From positions 372,001 to 436,000 of the forward strand of contig JAKEKT010000018.1 in NCBI GenBank assembly GCA_021495925.1: 64,000 nt of DNA. Reading direction: 5' to 3'. Source of the stretch: Diplodia intermedia (Eukaryota; Ascomycota; Dothideomycetes; Botryosphaeriales; Botryosphaeriaceae). Below, piece after piece: positions 22,203 to 33,749 of the stretch. Both the position numbers and the translations under genes were made by a program. The stretch's first letter is position 1. Each line of letters opens with the position of its first letter. Below the pieces are notes generated by a model. The model did not search any database, was not told where the DNA came from, and saw only the letters and a program-made list of their open reading frames with translations.

Positions 22203-22808
22203 GGCTGCCAAGTCAGTTCCTGAATGTCTTTCAGATCGATGAATCACACTTCGTCTGCAGAATACACCATTTTTAATCATTGGCGTTGGCGTTGCAGCAA
22301 GCGCCACAAACGACTCCTTTCGCGTCTTTGTACCCTTGTGGAAAAGCGTCTTACGAGTACTCGCACAGCTGACTGGAAGGTACACGGTGGCTTGGTGGCT
22401 TTGGGGCTTGTCAACGGCGGGAAGCCTCGTCCGTGCCCGAGTCCGAGCCCGAGCAGTGAGACGAGGCACTGCAGCTTCAGGCAACAACAAATGGCCCGCT
22501 GTGGTTGGGTCGCTGCGACCGCCCCCAATTTTACACGCAACGAAGGATCAACTGCGCCCCTTCTAAGATACGTGTTGCTGCAGCGCCAGATAAGGTTGTG
22601 GGAAAAGGATCATGGTCGAAACCACTGCGGCTGGCTGCACTGCCATGATGGATTCCACCGTGAGAACCCAATCCGTTCTTTAATCCACCGACTTTTGCTT
22701 TTGCATCGTTCGTCTACACAGCCAACAGTCTTATAATCGCTGGACTTCCCCCGTTCACTGAATCTCCACATTCACTGCCTTCCTTGAATCTGCCCACACG
22801 ATACAACA
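22203..22808. other. Intergenic, upstream of the RTA1 gene
   Basis: 606 bp, no coding signal; a pyrimidine-rich stretch lies close to the RTA1 start codon. No clear TATA box. Confidence 0.5.
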
Positions 22809-23819
22809 ATGGCCAATTCCACGCAAATCATGGAGGACCCGGGCGAGTACTGCACAATCGACACTTGCTCGCTCGATCTCGCCAACTTCACCTACATACC
22901 AACACTTGCCGGAAACGCCACCTATCTCGCCATTTTCGCCGTCCTCGTGCCCTTCCAACTCTTCTTCGGCATTCGTTATCGGACATGGGGCTTCCTCGTC
23001 GGCATGATCGGCGGACTGGCCCTTGAGATCATCGGCTACGTCGGCCGCGTCCAGCTCCATTTCAACCCGTTCCCATTCGATCCCTTCCTCGAGTAAGTCA
23101 CTCCATTCCCTGCCCTCTTCGCCTACACCGAGACACTAACCCATGGAAAAAGATACCTCATCTGCCTCACCATCGGCCCGGCCTTCCTCAGCGCCGCCAT
23201 CTACCTCTGCCTCGGCCGCATCGTCGTGGTATACGGCCAGCACGTGTCGCGCATCGCGCCGCGCACCTACGCCATCATCTTCGTGTGCTGCGACCTGCTG
23301 TCGCTGATCCTGCAGGCCGCGGGCGGCGCCCTCACCGCCACGGCGGACAAGGACCAACGCGACCTGCGCAACACGGGCGTCAACATCATGATCGCCGGGC
23401 TGGCGACGCAGGTCGCGTCGCTGGCCGCCTTCATCCTGCTGTGCGCCGAGTTTGCGTGGCGGGTGGTGCAGAACAAGCACCGGCTGAACGAGAGCTTCGA
23501 GGGGCTGAGGCGGACGAAGATGTGGAAGCTGTTCCTGTTCGGAATCGCGCTTGCGACCATCACCATCTTCGTCCGCTGCATCTACCGCCTGTTGGAGCTG
23601 AACGAGGGCTTCGACGGCGACTTGGCGAACAACGAGCTGCTGTTCATGATCTTGGAGGGCCCGATGATCTTCATCGCGTGCATCGCGCTGACCGTCTTCC
23701 ACCCCGGCGTCTGCTTCCGTGGGAGGTTTGGCGAGGCGGACTGGTCGTTTGGCAAGAGGAAGGGCGGCGAGAGGAGCAAAGAGACTGGGTTTTCGGAGAC
23801 TGAAGAGGAGAGAGCTTAG
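22809..23819 (+). CDS. RTA1-like seven-helix membrane protein (lipid-translocating/stress resistance family)
   Basis: Exons 22809-23092 and 23153-23819 with a 60-nt intron; about 316 aa. An extracellular N-terminus with N-glycosylation sequons and two Cys (DPGEYCTIDTC) is followed by seven hydrophobic segments. RTA1 family blocks: ALEIIGYVGR, YLICLTIGPAFLSAAIYLCLGRIV, IFVCCDLLSLILQAAGGAL, GLATQVASL, TIFVRCIYRLLEL and NNELLFMILEGPMIF, with a final AxxxFHPGVCF motif. The C-terminal tail is charged. Members include yeast Rsb1 and Rta1, plasma-membrane proteins linked to sphingoid-base movement and resistance to lipophilic toxicants. Substrate not deducible. Confidence 0.93.
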
Positions 23820-24352
23820 GTATAGGAGTGTTTTTGTCCTGTTGGGGCAAGGTGGTGTGCGAGCAGTCTGTTTTTCAGCGCAGAGACGGCCGGAGAGGGC
23901 GGTTCTTCCTCAAGCAAAGACATCGCTAGAGGAAAGAGAGGACCAAGAATCTCCGGCAGTGTGGGTCAGACTTCCACTGACGGCATTTTCTCATCTCACG
24001 AGTCCCAAGATCTTACTGACCTATGTTTTGTTTAATTTCTTTTCCTTTACGTTATTTCTACTGAGAGTTTAGACGTGGAAAATCATGATAGATCCTGTCC
24101 ATCTTATTCGATATTGTGCTCGACTCATGCTATCCCAACGTGCTTTTACAGCCCAGGAGAGTTATTCCGCAGTAGCAGTGCGCATCCACGCCACCCTCCG
24201 CAAAATGTGGGGCTCCTTTCCCCCCCAGTCCCGGGAACCAAAGCCATGCTTAGCCGGGTCCCGAAACTTAAAAGAAGAGGATCGCCAATGCAAAGCTTAT
24301 CCAAAGACCCAAACCGTGCAACAGCTTCCACCAGCATCGGAAAGAAACAATA
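23820..24352. other. Intergenic, RTA1 3' flank and GH43 promoter
   Basis: 533 bp, no gene. AT-rich around 23990-24070 (terminator-side), then the GH43 promoter with no obvious TATA box. Confidence 0.5.
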
Positions 24353-26243
24353 ATGGGCGCCTACAACAACCCCATCCTCCCGGGCTTCAACCCGGACCCC
24401 TCCATCGTCCGCGTCGGCCCGGACTACTTCCTCGTGACGTCGACCTTCGAGTACTTTCCCGGCGTGCCCATCTACCACAGCCGCGACCTGGTCAGGTGGA
24501 CGCTGATCGGGCACGCCCTCACCCGCCGCTCGCAGCTGGACGTGCGCACGCCGGAGACGGGCGGCGGCGTGTGGGCGCCGACGATCCGACACCACGACGG
24601 CGTCTTCTACGTGACGACGGCGTGCTTCGACCGGTACCGGCCGCAGGCCGACGAGCGCGTGTGGCCGCGCGGGTTCTATGTCAGGACCGAGGACGTGTGG
24701 GATGAGGGCGGCTGGTCGGATCCCGTGTGGTTTGATCAGCTGGGGTTCGATCAGGATGTATGTACTGTTCTTTCTTCCTCTTTTTCCCTTTCCTCCCCCT
24801 CCCCCTTCTTTTGCCCTCCCTCCCCCAGACCCCCCAGACTAACACCACAACCCACCCCGCCACGCCAGCTCTTCTTCGACACAACAACCCACCCCACAAC
24901 AACCTACCTCTCCACCACCTTCCGCAAAACCCCCCGCACGCCCCTGCTCAAAGACTTCGCCATCCACACCTCCCGCCTCGACCTCCCCACCGGCCGCGCC
25001 CTCTCCCCGCCCGCCCTCCTGCGCGCCTCCCCCGCCGCCCCCGGCGTCGCCGAGGGCCCGCACCTCTTCCGCCGCGGCCCCTGGCTGTACCTCGTCTCCG
25101 CCGAGGGCGGCACCGAGGGCGGGCATTGTGAGGTCGTGTGTCGGAAGGAGGTGGGCGAGGCCGGTACTACGGGTGTGTTGGATGGTGGAGGTGGGTGGGA
25201 GGTTGGGCCGAGGGTGTTGGGGGGAGATGGGGAAGAGGCGGAGGTGGGGAGGTGCGGGCATGCGGATCTTGTGGAGGGCGGGGATGGGAGGTGGTGGGCG
25301 GTGTTTTTGGGCGTGAGGAGGGGGGAGGGGGCGTCGGTTTTTGGTGGGGGTTCCTCTTTTCTTTCGTTTTCTTTCTTTCTCTCTCCCCTCTCTGAGTGGG
25401 TGGATGGGTTTGGTTGATGCTGGCTGACGTTGGCGGTCGTAGGGAGAGAGACGTTTCTCGTGCCGGTGACGTGGGTGGATGATTGGCCGGTTTTCAACCA
25501 CGGGAAGGAGGTCGGGCTCGTTGGCGAGGCGGAAGGGCTGTATCGGCTTGAATCGTCGCCGGCGTGGCGGGATGGTTTCGCTGCGGAGAAGATGCAGTTG
25601 GGTTGGTATCGCAAGAGTGAGTGTTTCTTTTCCGAGGAGGCACTGATTATCCGGTGGGAGACGCTGACGGAGCATGCCAGATACGCCGTTGAAGGAGGAC
25701 TTCTCGCTCACGGAACGACCTGGCCACCTGCGGTTGTATGGTGGCCCGTACACGCTGTCCACGCCGGCCTGCCCGACTTTGTTTCTTCGGAAGCAGACGC
25801 ACGATCCGGTGACGTGGGAGACGAAGCTGTCTTTCAGGCCGGACTCTGCCAGAACCGAAGCGGGCGCTGTTGTGTATTGGAACCAACATACTTATTCGAG
25901 CATCGGAATCCGGAAGGCGTCGGAGAATGGAACGCATGGTGGGAGAATAATACGGGTTCGCCCTGCCGAGGGAGAGACGAGGGACTTTGAGCTGAAGTCA
26001 TCGACCTCGGATGTCGTGCTGACCATCAAGTCGGATCATGGATACGAGCTCGGATTCAGGGAGGAACTTGGGCTCGAAAGTGAGGTAGGGATCCAATGGG
26101 TTGGACATGTGAGCAGCGAAGCTATGACGAAAGACCCAGCTGTTGGCGCGGCTTACACAGGAATGATGCTTGGGGTATATGCATTCGGTGAGCTGGAACA
26201 ATGCTTCGCGCCAGCCGATTTCGAATACGCGGCGTTTTATTAG
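24353..26243 (+). CDS. Glycoside hydrolase family 43 (beta-xylosidase / arabinofuranosidase type)
   Basis: Exons 24353-24757, 24869-25343, 25443-25616 and 25681-26243; introns 111, 99 and 64 nt; about 538 aa. The first intron is a multiple of three and readable, but splicing restores GFDQDLFFD. Five-bladed propeller domain: NPILPGFNPDPSI with general base Asp15, VTSTFEYFPGVPIYHS, GFDQD with the pKa-tuning Asp133, and AEGPHLF with general acid Glu197. The splice at 25442 gives FGRETFLVPVTW. The C-terminal ~190 residues form the beta-sandwich of XynB-like GH43 enzymes (TPLKEDFSL, LRLYGGPYTL, LRKQTHDPVTWETKL). No signal peptide, so it probably works inside the cell on xylo- or arabino-oligosaccharides. 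Convergent with the PL4 gene. Confidence 0.93.
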
Positions 26244-26718
26244 GCCCAGCTTGGAAAACCGCCAGATGTATCTTCTAGACCGTAAACAGTGATACCTTAA
26301 AGTTTTGAGACACAGCAAGAGCTTCCAAGTACATCATTGTAATCACAGTAAATCCATGCCCTTAAAAGCCTACCAGCACATTCGATACTTCACCTAAGGG
26401 TCTTCGGGCCTATGGTGCGGAGTGGATGGCCATCCTGCATGGTCGGAACAAATTGTTCCTCTAACACTCCACCACCTTCCCAGCTGGGACCAAAGGGGGA
26501 AAACCCCTGAAAAGGGGTTTTAGAGGGTCTCGTTGAGTCCTAACTTTTTTTTATCTTTTCTTTTTTGTCATCTACAGTGTTGCTTTTCGTTGATGGCAAC
26601 AAGCAGAGTGGAAGTTGTCACTGGCCCAAGTTCGAATCCGCTCCTGAGAGCCTTATTTCCAATTCTATATCTACACCCATCTCCCCCCAATCGCGAGAGC
26701 ACAACAACCTCAACCCCC
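26244..26718. other. Convergent 3' intergenic region, GH43 / PL4
   Basis: 475 bp between two stop codons. Holds a perfect 8-bp inverted repeat (26500-26521) and a T-rich run near 26545-26570. No gene. A tRNA-like TTCGAATCC string at about 26634 is not supported by a full tRNA fold. Confidence 0.5.
26500..26521. repeat. Perfect 8-bp inverted repeat (possible transcript end hairpin)
   Basis: AAAACCCC (26500-26507) and GGGGTTTT (26514-26521) around a 6-nt loop, between the two convergent genes. It could fold in either transcript; a role in 3' processing is only a guess. Confidence 0.45.
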
Positions 26719-28542
26719 TCACACCCACTCCAGAAGCACACTATCCCACAACCACCCCCTCCACCTCGTACTCCTCTCCACCACAAAACTCACCGAATTC
26801 CACCCCTCCCTCAACACCCCCGCCCCCACCTCAAACTCAAACAAATGCCACTCCCCCGCCACCGTCGCGCTGCGATACAAGCCGGGATCCGACGGCACGG
26901 CATCCGTCGTCAAGTTGCCGACGCGATTCGCGTCGCCATTGACGTAAATCGCCGCGCTGCTGCCGCGACTGAAGCCCGCGAGGGCCACGCTCAGCAACGC
27001 CGAGCGATTCCTTTCGACGGCGCCGACGATCTCGAACTCGATCGCCCACGTCCCGAGCGCCGACTGCGCAAAGTACCAGTCGACGCCCGGGTCGGACCGG
27101 CCGACCGTGTACGTCAGGTCCGCGGGCACGCGGTCGACCAGGCCGTGCGTGTAGGGGGCGCCGCCGAGCGCGAACTCGGCCGCGCGGCGGTCGACGGCGC
27201 CGAGCTGGAAGATGGGCGCGCGGTCGGTGGGCACCTGCCACGCGGGGAGGTCGGCGAGGGCGACGACGGCGTTTTTACCACCCGCCTCGATGGCGACGTC
27301 GTCGGCGACGTAGGTGGTGGTGACGTTGGCGAGCGCGGTCGAGCCGCCGGGGCCCGGCCACGCGTAGAGGCCGTACGTGCCCGCGCGGACGGCGGCGAAG
27401 GCGAAGCGGCCGGCGGCGTCGGCGCGCGCGGCGTAGTTGTAGAGCGCGCCCTGGTCCAGCGTCGTCTTGTCCGACCGGTTCTCGCCCAGGAAGACGGCGG
27501 CGTGGGCGGCGGCGCGGCCGTCCGAGAGGCGCAGCTGCCCCGTCACGCGCGCCGCGCGCGTCTGGTAGGATGTGTCGTCGAGCCAGGCGTAGGGCCACGC
27601 GGCGAACTCTTGCTGCTGCCGCGTCGAGGCGTCGGCTTTGGAGCCGTCGTTCTGTGCGCGAGGGCGTTAGGATGTGGTTGACGCTTGGGGTTGTGGGGCT
27701 GTGGCTTGCTTACCAGATACCAGAGCCAGGGACCGAAGATCTTTCCGTCGGGGAAGACGTCGGATGAGGAGGCCATGAAGTGGGTTCCGTGCACGACGTT
27801 GAGCTGGACGGCATCGCCGGTGGCGGACTCGCGGTGGACGATGAGCTCTTGCTTCAGGTGGTCGCCGTTGAAGTAGTCGGTGCCGGGGCGGATGTACCAG
27901 CTGCCAAAGCCCTCGCCGTAGACGCCGTAGAAGTCGATGTCGCGGATGAAGGCGCTCCAGTCGTACTTGGTGAGGTAGGTGCCATTGGCGAGCTCCCACG
28001 TCTCGTCCTGCACCTTGGTGGCGTTCTGATACAGATACCACGGCGGGAGCGGCTCGTCTTTGATGTGCGTGCGGCCGTTCGTGAAGGTCTGGTTGTCGAG
28101 GCGGAAGAGAGACCTGAAAACGCCCAGGGTGGGGAGGGCTCTGTTTACGAAGTACTGGTACGCGCCGGGCAGGTCGTTGAAGATGACCCAGTGGAATTCT
28201 CCCTGGTCTGCAGTGAAGCTAACGTCGATGTAGTCCTCGCCACGCGCCACGATTTCGGCCGACGTGAAGACCAGGTTGTTTTCTCCGTCTGTTCCGGTCA
28301 GCTGTGGTGTGCGGGGGAGTGGTCGATGGCGGGGGAGTACTGTAGCCGACGTAGTGGCCAACCGCTTCGCCGATGATATCCTTGCCCTTGTAGTACGCAG
28401 GCTTTCCGTACACAGAGCCCTGCGTGATGTTCCAGAGGTCATTGCCGATGACCCAGCTGCCGTTCAGCGTCTGCAGGAACGGGCCGGCAGCGGCGCAGAG
28501 CTGCGAGAAGAGCAAGCCCAGCCCAATGGTTTTGGCCACCAT
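26719..28542 (-). CDS. Rhamnogalacturonate lyase, polysaccharide lyase family 4
   Basis: Start ATG at 28542. Exons 28341-28542, 27714-28288 and 26719-27651; introns 52 and 62 nt; about 569 aa. Splicing gives VGHYVGYNGENNLVFTS and WLWYLNDGSKAD. A signal peptide (MVAKTIGLGLLFSQLCAAAG) marks it as secreted. Three-domain PL4 layout: the N-terminal catalytic beta-sandwich with ITQGSVYGKPAYYKGKD, HWVIFNDLPGAYQYFVN, ELIVHRESATGD and HGTHFM; a middle fibronectin-type module (ARVTGQLRLSDGRAAA); and a C-terminal CBM-like jelly roll (PYTHGLVDRVPADLTYTVG, WAIEFEI). It cleaves the rhamnose-galacturonic acid backbone of pectic rhamnogalacturonan I by beta-elimination. A TATA box lies 63 bp upstream of the ATG. 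Confidence 0.95.
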
Positions 28543-29837
28543 TTTCTCTTTCTTGCAAGGCCTTGCGTGGCTTGCGTGTTTTGTGAAACATATCCAAGTC
28601 CATCTTTATAGCTGCAGGAACGGGCGAGTCGACGACGATGGCGTGCTCGTCGCCAATGCTGTCGCAGGGATCCACTCCTCACACCATTGGCCAATGCCCG
28701 CGTACTTATCCCGCACCAGAATCTCGTCCCCAACCGAGCTCTGCAGGCCCTACGAAATTCAGCCTATTATCGACGGAGTCAAGATGCATGTAGCCGCGGC
28801 TGCATTCTGAAATGTACGACACTGCAGTTTGAAGGCCTGCTTTCGTTCCGTCTGCCAGACACAAATGGCACCAAGCGTCGCCGGAATAATGTCATCTGCC
28901 GTCAGGCTTCGCTGATAGGAAGGCGGGCGGAAGATGGCTCGATTCGGACCACCCCCGGCTCGGTAAACGACGTGACCAGCTCGATCACCATCAATCTCGG
29001 AGACCGACTTTCGATTTTCGCTTACAACGTCGCGCGATTGATGGCTTCGATGTCGTGTGTAGATGAAGAGCACTCACCTTCGCCCTCGCCCCTTTGCCAC
29101 CTTGACTGCGTACCTTTCCGCCGTCTATTTTTACTTATTCTTGTATCACGGTGCTCCTGTGGTCGGCACCTGCCGCACCACTGACGATGAAGCCTGTCTG
29201 CCACGTGAAGTGAACTATGAAAAACAGGGTACCCGACCCCGATGGGAATGCAGCTTCCCGGTGAGAAATTTTTCGATCGCTGTTTGCCCGCATTAGGGCG
29301 CAGTGGTTGTGCAATTCCATTCTTTGGAGCTCGGATACGTCCGGCCGAGGCGAGGCACCTCTGCAAGGGCAGTCTCCATGGGATGCGAAGAATATCGCCG
29401 TCTGTTGCACAAGTCCCAAGCATGTGTTAACGCCAAACGCAAAAGCGAATAAGCTTTCGTGGCACTCGCAGTCGTTGTTCTGTCGTCATCCCTTCCGCGT
29501 GTCTAGCCCAAGACGTATCGCACGAAAATAAACCTCTAGCGCAGATTATTCATGTCGAGTTCGTAGATACATTGAAGGCACGAACCAGAATCATCCCTTG
29601 CTCTCCCACCTTTTGTCTTGGTCATAAGTCATTGTGGACGCCAACAGCATAGCTGGTGCTACCTTGTACGTATCCGTCAATCATTTCCAATAGAAACACA
29701 CAGCCGCCCCTACTTTGCTATGCAGAGATGAAACACGTCAACCGCCATTCGTAAACCAACAACAGATTAACCTACCGACCAAATGGGAAACAGAAGACGC
29801 ATGTCCAGATTCTCCAAAGAGCAGAGTGTCGTCATCA
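28543..29837. other. Intergenic, PL4 promoter and AVL9 3' flank
   Basis: 1.3 kb. The left end is the PL4 promoter. A 165-residue open frame at 28687-29184 shows no domain, signal peptide or codon pattern like neighbouring exons. No other gene seen. Confidence 0.5.
28605..28610 (-). promoter_or_regulatory. TATA box of the PL4 lyase gene
   Basis: TATAAA on the minus strand, 63 bp upstream of the ATG at 28542; good match and spacing for an inducible fungal gene. Confidence 0.55.
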
Positions 29838-32348
29838 CTAATTCGATCCCCAAGCCTGCCTTGCACGTTCCACTTCTTCATCAAGCTCGGTTTTCTCCCT
29901 CTCTTCTTTCTCCTTCTGACTTTCTCCTTCCCGGTCGCTCTTCTCATCGTCCTCATCTCGAGCTTTGGGAGATGGCACCTTCTCCGCCGCTGCTGTGGAA
30001 TTCCTCCCTTCGTCATGGGCGTTGTTCTTAGAACCACCATCAACCGAGCCCTTTGTCGACTCTTCAAGGGACATCCTCTCGTCAAAGAGAACCCTGCTGT
30101 CGATCGGTGAGGATAGCGAGTAACTGCTGCCAGTCGGTGACGCGAGAGGCACGGGGGACGAGGCAGACATATCCGAGTTTGTAGACTTGCGCCAACCTGC
30201 TCGTTTTTCCGATGCCCACTGGCTCCAAGAAGAAAGGTACGCGCTCGCTCGTTCAGTCCGCGTGCTACCAGCCACACTGGCCGTCGGTGAGTTGCCACCG
30301 TCTCGGGCCTCCGCCGCTGCTTTCTCTGCTGCAACCCGTTTGTCTTCCTCGGCCTTCTTACGCTGTGCCTCGCGCATTACCTCGATATCGTTCCACAAAT
30401 TATTGAAAGCCGTGGATACCTTCTTCTGGCCTTCGACAAATTGCTTGTTGATCGTCTCTTTTCCGTGAGCGAACCGCTCGTCAAGGTGTAGCGCTTGTAC
30501 TTGTGCGTTCAGTCGCCGTTGCACGTCTTCCATGGTGAGACCGCCGCTGCAGGGGTGTTCGGGAGTGACAATGTCGAAAAGGTGCTCGTCCGTGTATTCG
30601 TTGAAGATACGGAAGTTTTCCGTTCTCATCCACGAGAGAATGAATTCATTGTTGAACTCGGCCGACGGATCGCCATCTATCTCATCAATGACAGGGCCTT
30701 TAGGGTCGTCCTTGTGGGCTTCACGGTACAGTCGGTACTTTGTCGCTGAGAGCAACGCGAGGAGGTATTCTTCAAATTGAAGGCGGATGAACTCCTCACT
30801 GCCGGCATAACCAAGCGTGTTTGGCCGTCCGGGGTTGTTTTCGTCCCACGTGTCGTTCACTTGCTGTGTCAAGAAATCAATCCATCGGCGATCCGGAGTA
30901 GACAGACCAAGGGCGGTACGAAGCGAAGGGGAAGAAATGGTAATGACATCCTCATCAAGCTTCCATAGAAGTTAGCAGATGCTCGGCAGACTTGAGAATT
31001 GGGATGGTACGTTGATCAGAATATCGCTGTATCGGTCTTTCTGTTGCAGCAACAGGGAATTGGTCGAACCGACAATGTACGATTTGGTGTCTCTGTCAGC
31101 AAGCAGGTCGAGCTGCTGCAGCGGAGTGTAAGGCCCAAACAAGCTTCCCTAGAAGGTGTCAGCACCTGGCTGCTGGCTATGATTCAGACAGAAGGGCATC
31201 AACCTTTCCAAAAAGCTGAAGAGGCAACCCCATGTACGCCAATACTGTCCATCATGTCAGTGCCGCTCGTTTGAAAAGGACGAGAAACATACAAGATGCA
31301 CGCTCGCTCGTTTTCAAAGACGTCGGTCTTTGTAGGTTCTCCTCGTAAGAGTTGAAGGCCGGATCGGCGGAATCATGGAGTTGCCTGATTAAGCTAGGGA
31401 TCAACGATACCAACGAGAACTGGAGGAGACACAAGCGCTCGCAGTTGGACCCGAAAAAGAGCATCTACAGCGGTCAGCAAAGGACGAGTTGGGTTGAACC
31501 AGACGCATACCTTTGGCTGCAGGAGACAGCACTTGAAGAGCACCAGGGTCTGCTGCTTGAACTCGCGAATGATTTCGCGGAGCGACAGGCCTGAGAAGCA
31601 GTCAGTCAAGCTCATGTGGAGGCGAGAGAGGGTCGGCGCACCAAAGAACTGGTCCCGCTCATGTTCCCGATCCTGGAAAGTCTTGGCCAGACTCTCTTGG
31701 AACCGCTGTACAGCTTCAGTATATGTATGCCATGGCAGCGGTCAGCGAAGGCAACTAACCTGAAGGATTTCCAGGTCGGTGAAGTCTCTGAGGACTGTCA
31801 GCCTTGCCCCCCTAGCTCACAGCTTGTTCCACGAACCTCTGGGCAAACCACGCCTTGGTGACGACGGAGAGCTTCTCGCGCAGGTGGCCAAAGTGTTGGG
31901 GGCTGTCAGAAATGACGACGACGGCTTTCTGGACGACGGAGCGGGTGACATCGGCGGGGCGGTTGATGAGCTCGTTGGCGTCGAGCTGGCGGGTGCAGGC
32001 AATGCCGAAGAGGGAGGTGGCGGGGCTGTCAGCCGTCCGTTCGTGTCTCAGCGTGAAGTAAGAGAAGTCCTCGGTGGCCCTGGGGCTGTCAGCGCGCGTC
32101 GGGCGGGATGCAGGAGTCGAGGCTCACGCGTGGGCGCCGTCGGACAAGGCCATGAACGGCAGCAGCGGCCAGTCATTCTCCGCCGACGGATCAGAGCCAT
32201 GTTCGACACCGATCCACGTCTCTACTTCAGGACCCCTGTGGGCGTGTCAGCGGCGGGCGCAGCGAGCGGGCGGCGGGCGGGGCACGTACCGGGCGTGGTG
32301 GAAGTCGACGATGCAGACAATGGGCGGAAAGGGTGAACGGGGGGCCAT
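29838..32348 (-). CDS. AVL9: Late secretory pathway protein AVL9 (DENN-like)
   Basis: Ten exons from ATG at 32348: 32290-32348, 32128-32235, 31837-32079, 31760-31787, 31642-31705, 31511-31590, 31293-31464, 31204-31244, 31011-31148, 29838-30959. Nine GT-AG introns of 46-55 nt, most with CTGAC/CTAAC branch sites; every junction keeps frame; about 684 aa. Family blocks: CIVDFHHARGPEVETW, GSDPSAENDWPLLPFMALSDGAHA, ATEDFSYFTL, FGIACTRQL, VVVISDSP, FVGTKAWFAQRDFTDLEIL-type sequence, LAYMGLPLQLFGKGSLFGPYTPLQQLD, YIVGSTNSLLLQQKDRYSDILIN and LTQQVNDTWDENN. The last ~190 residues are a charged, Ser-rich disordered tail with heptad-like KEKEE stretches. Yeast Avl9 acts in exocytic transport between Golgi and plasma membrane. 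The final exon alone is 1.1 kb. Confidence 0.95.
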
Positions 32349-33749
32349 AGTCAGGCATAGCAGAGCCTCAGCGCGCCTGCGGGTGGAGGCCGCGGCGGGT
32401 GCGTGTGTTGCGTCCAGCCTTACGCGCTGCCCGCCAAGCTAGCTGCATCAGGGAGCTCCCCTGCGACGATCGCCAGCCCCTGATAGGCCGGTGTACGGGA
32501 CCGAGGATGGATAGCCCCAAACTGACGTAGTCCATCGCGCTCGCCAACGACGCGTCGCCCGACGCGTCCAACACTAGGCGCACCACCTGCTCGACACACC
32601 GCCGCCTTCGCGATTGCTGCGTCGCCTAAATACCACCGCCAAGCCCACCATCTGGCCGTGAAACTGGCCCCAGGCCGAGCCGGATCGTTGCGACGCCACC
32701 CCGGAATCCAGCACGTCACCCGCCACGGCTACCTGGAACTCTCTCCGCGCGCCTGACGATCCGCGTTTGCCGCAGGCACGCTTGCAACTCGGGGAACCAA
32801 GTCGCCAACATGTGTGATCAGGCATGTGCCCCGGTTGCCCCGCCTCAGCTTGGCTGAAGTTGCCGCCGCCAGCCTCAGTGCAAGAGCTCAATGCATTCTC
32901 GGTGGCAGCGTGAGAACGCAGCGTTGTAGCCAGCTGACCTCTCCGACTGAGCCTGTGTCTGTCATTTTCTCGTGAGATCCGTTGTCGTTGAAACTTAACC
33001 GCTAACCTCCCTGTCCCACGTGACTCCACGTGCCTATGTGCCTGTGCTCCCCCGGCCTGGATGCTCACTCTCTAGGCAAGAATTGAGGCCAAGCTAGCAA
33101 CATGGAGATGGATGACTGGCTATGCCCGCTTTGGTACTGCCAGCCGCCTCATTCTACGATTGAGAACGCGCTAGCCGACTTCCATTCCCCACGAGATTAC
33201 CGAAATAGCCAACAATGCAAACACGACAAGCAACACAAGCAAAACAAGCAGCGCCAAGCGAGAAACAAGCCGTTGCCCAGAAGCGTGTGGCTGCTTGTCT
33301 GTATTGTCGCAGATGCACTTCCCATCTACAGCCATACGAAGCATTTGCCGCAAATGTCCATGTTTTTCGCAAAAGTCTTCATCCAGACCCTGCGTGAGAG
33401 GCTCTTACGCTATCCGTCCGATCTGCAGCCCTTCGGCCCCCTCGTTTTGCGTTCCTGTCATCTCTCCCACCCCAACGCCAATCTCGCCTGCCGTTCTAGC
33501 CTCCCGTCTTGTTTTTTGTTTGGGCCTCTCGGGATACCGGAATGCTCGCATCTCAGCTCTCGACGCCGTGTACAAATTGCAGCTCGCATGGCTTCCCAGC
33601 TCTGATCCGCAGCAACCTCCATTCGCTCACTTGCCTAGCCGCCTACACCAGCGTTCTGCTTCAAACTCGGGATCCCGGCCTTTGGTTGCTCCCCCTGCAC
33701 CGAGCACGAGCAGCGCTTTTCCTTCGTTTTTCCAAAGCGGAAGGCAAAC
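32349..33749. other. Divergent intergenic region, AVL9 / GPI-anchored repeat protein
   Basis: 1.4 kb between start codons. GC-rich near AVL9, pyrimidine-rich near the GPI protein. Open frames such as 33102-33605 are short and featureless. No TATA box with confidence. Confidence 0.5.

Noticed and set aside
26600..26660. tRNA-like T-arm string TTCGAATCC
   Set aside because: Flanking bases do not form a T stem, and no acceptor, D or anticodon arms could be found.
26533..27681. 382-residue plus-strand frame under the PL4 gene
   Set aside because: Antisense of a secure lyase gene; Arg/Gly/Val-rich shadow.
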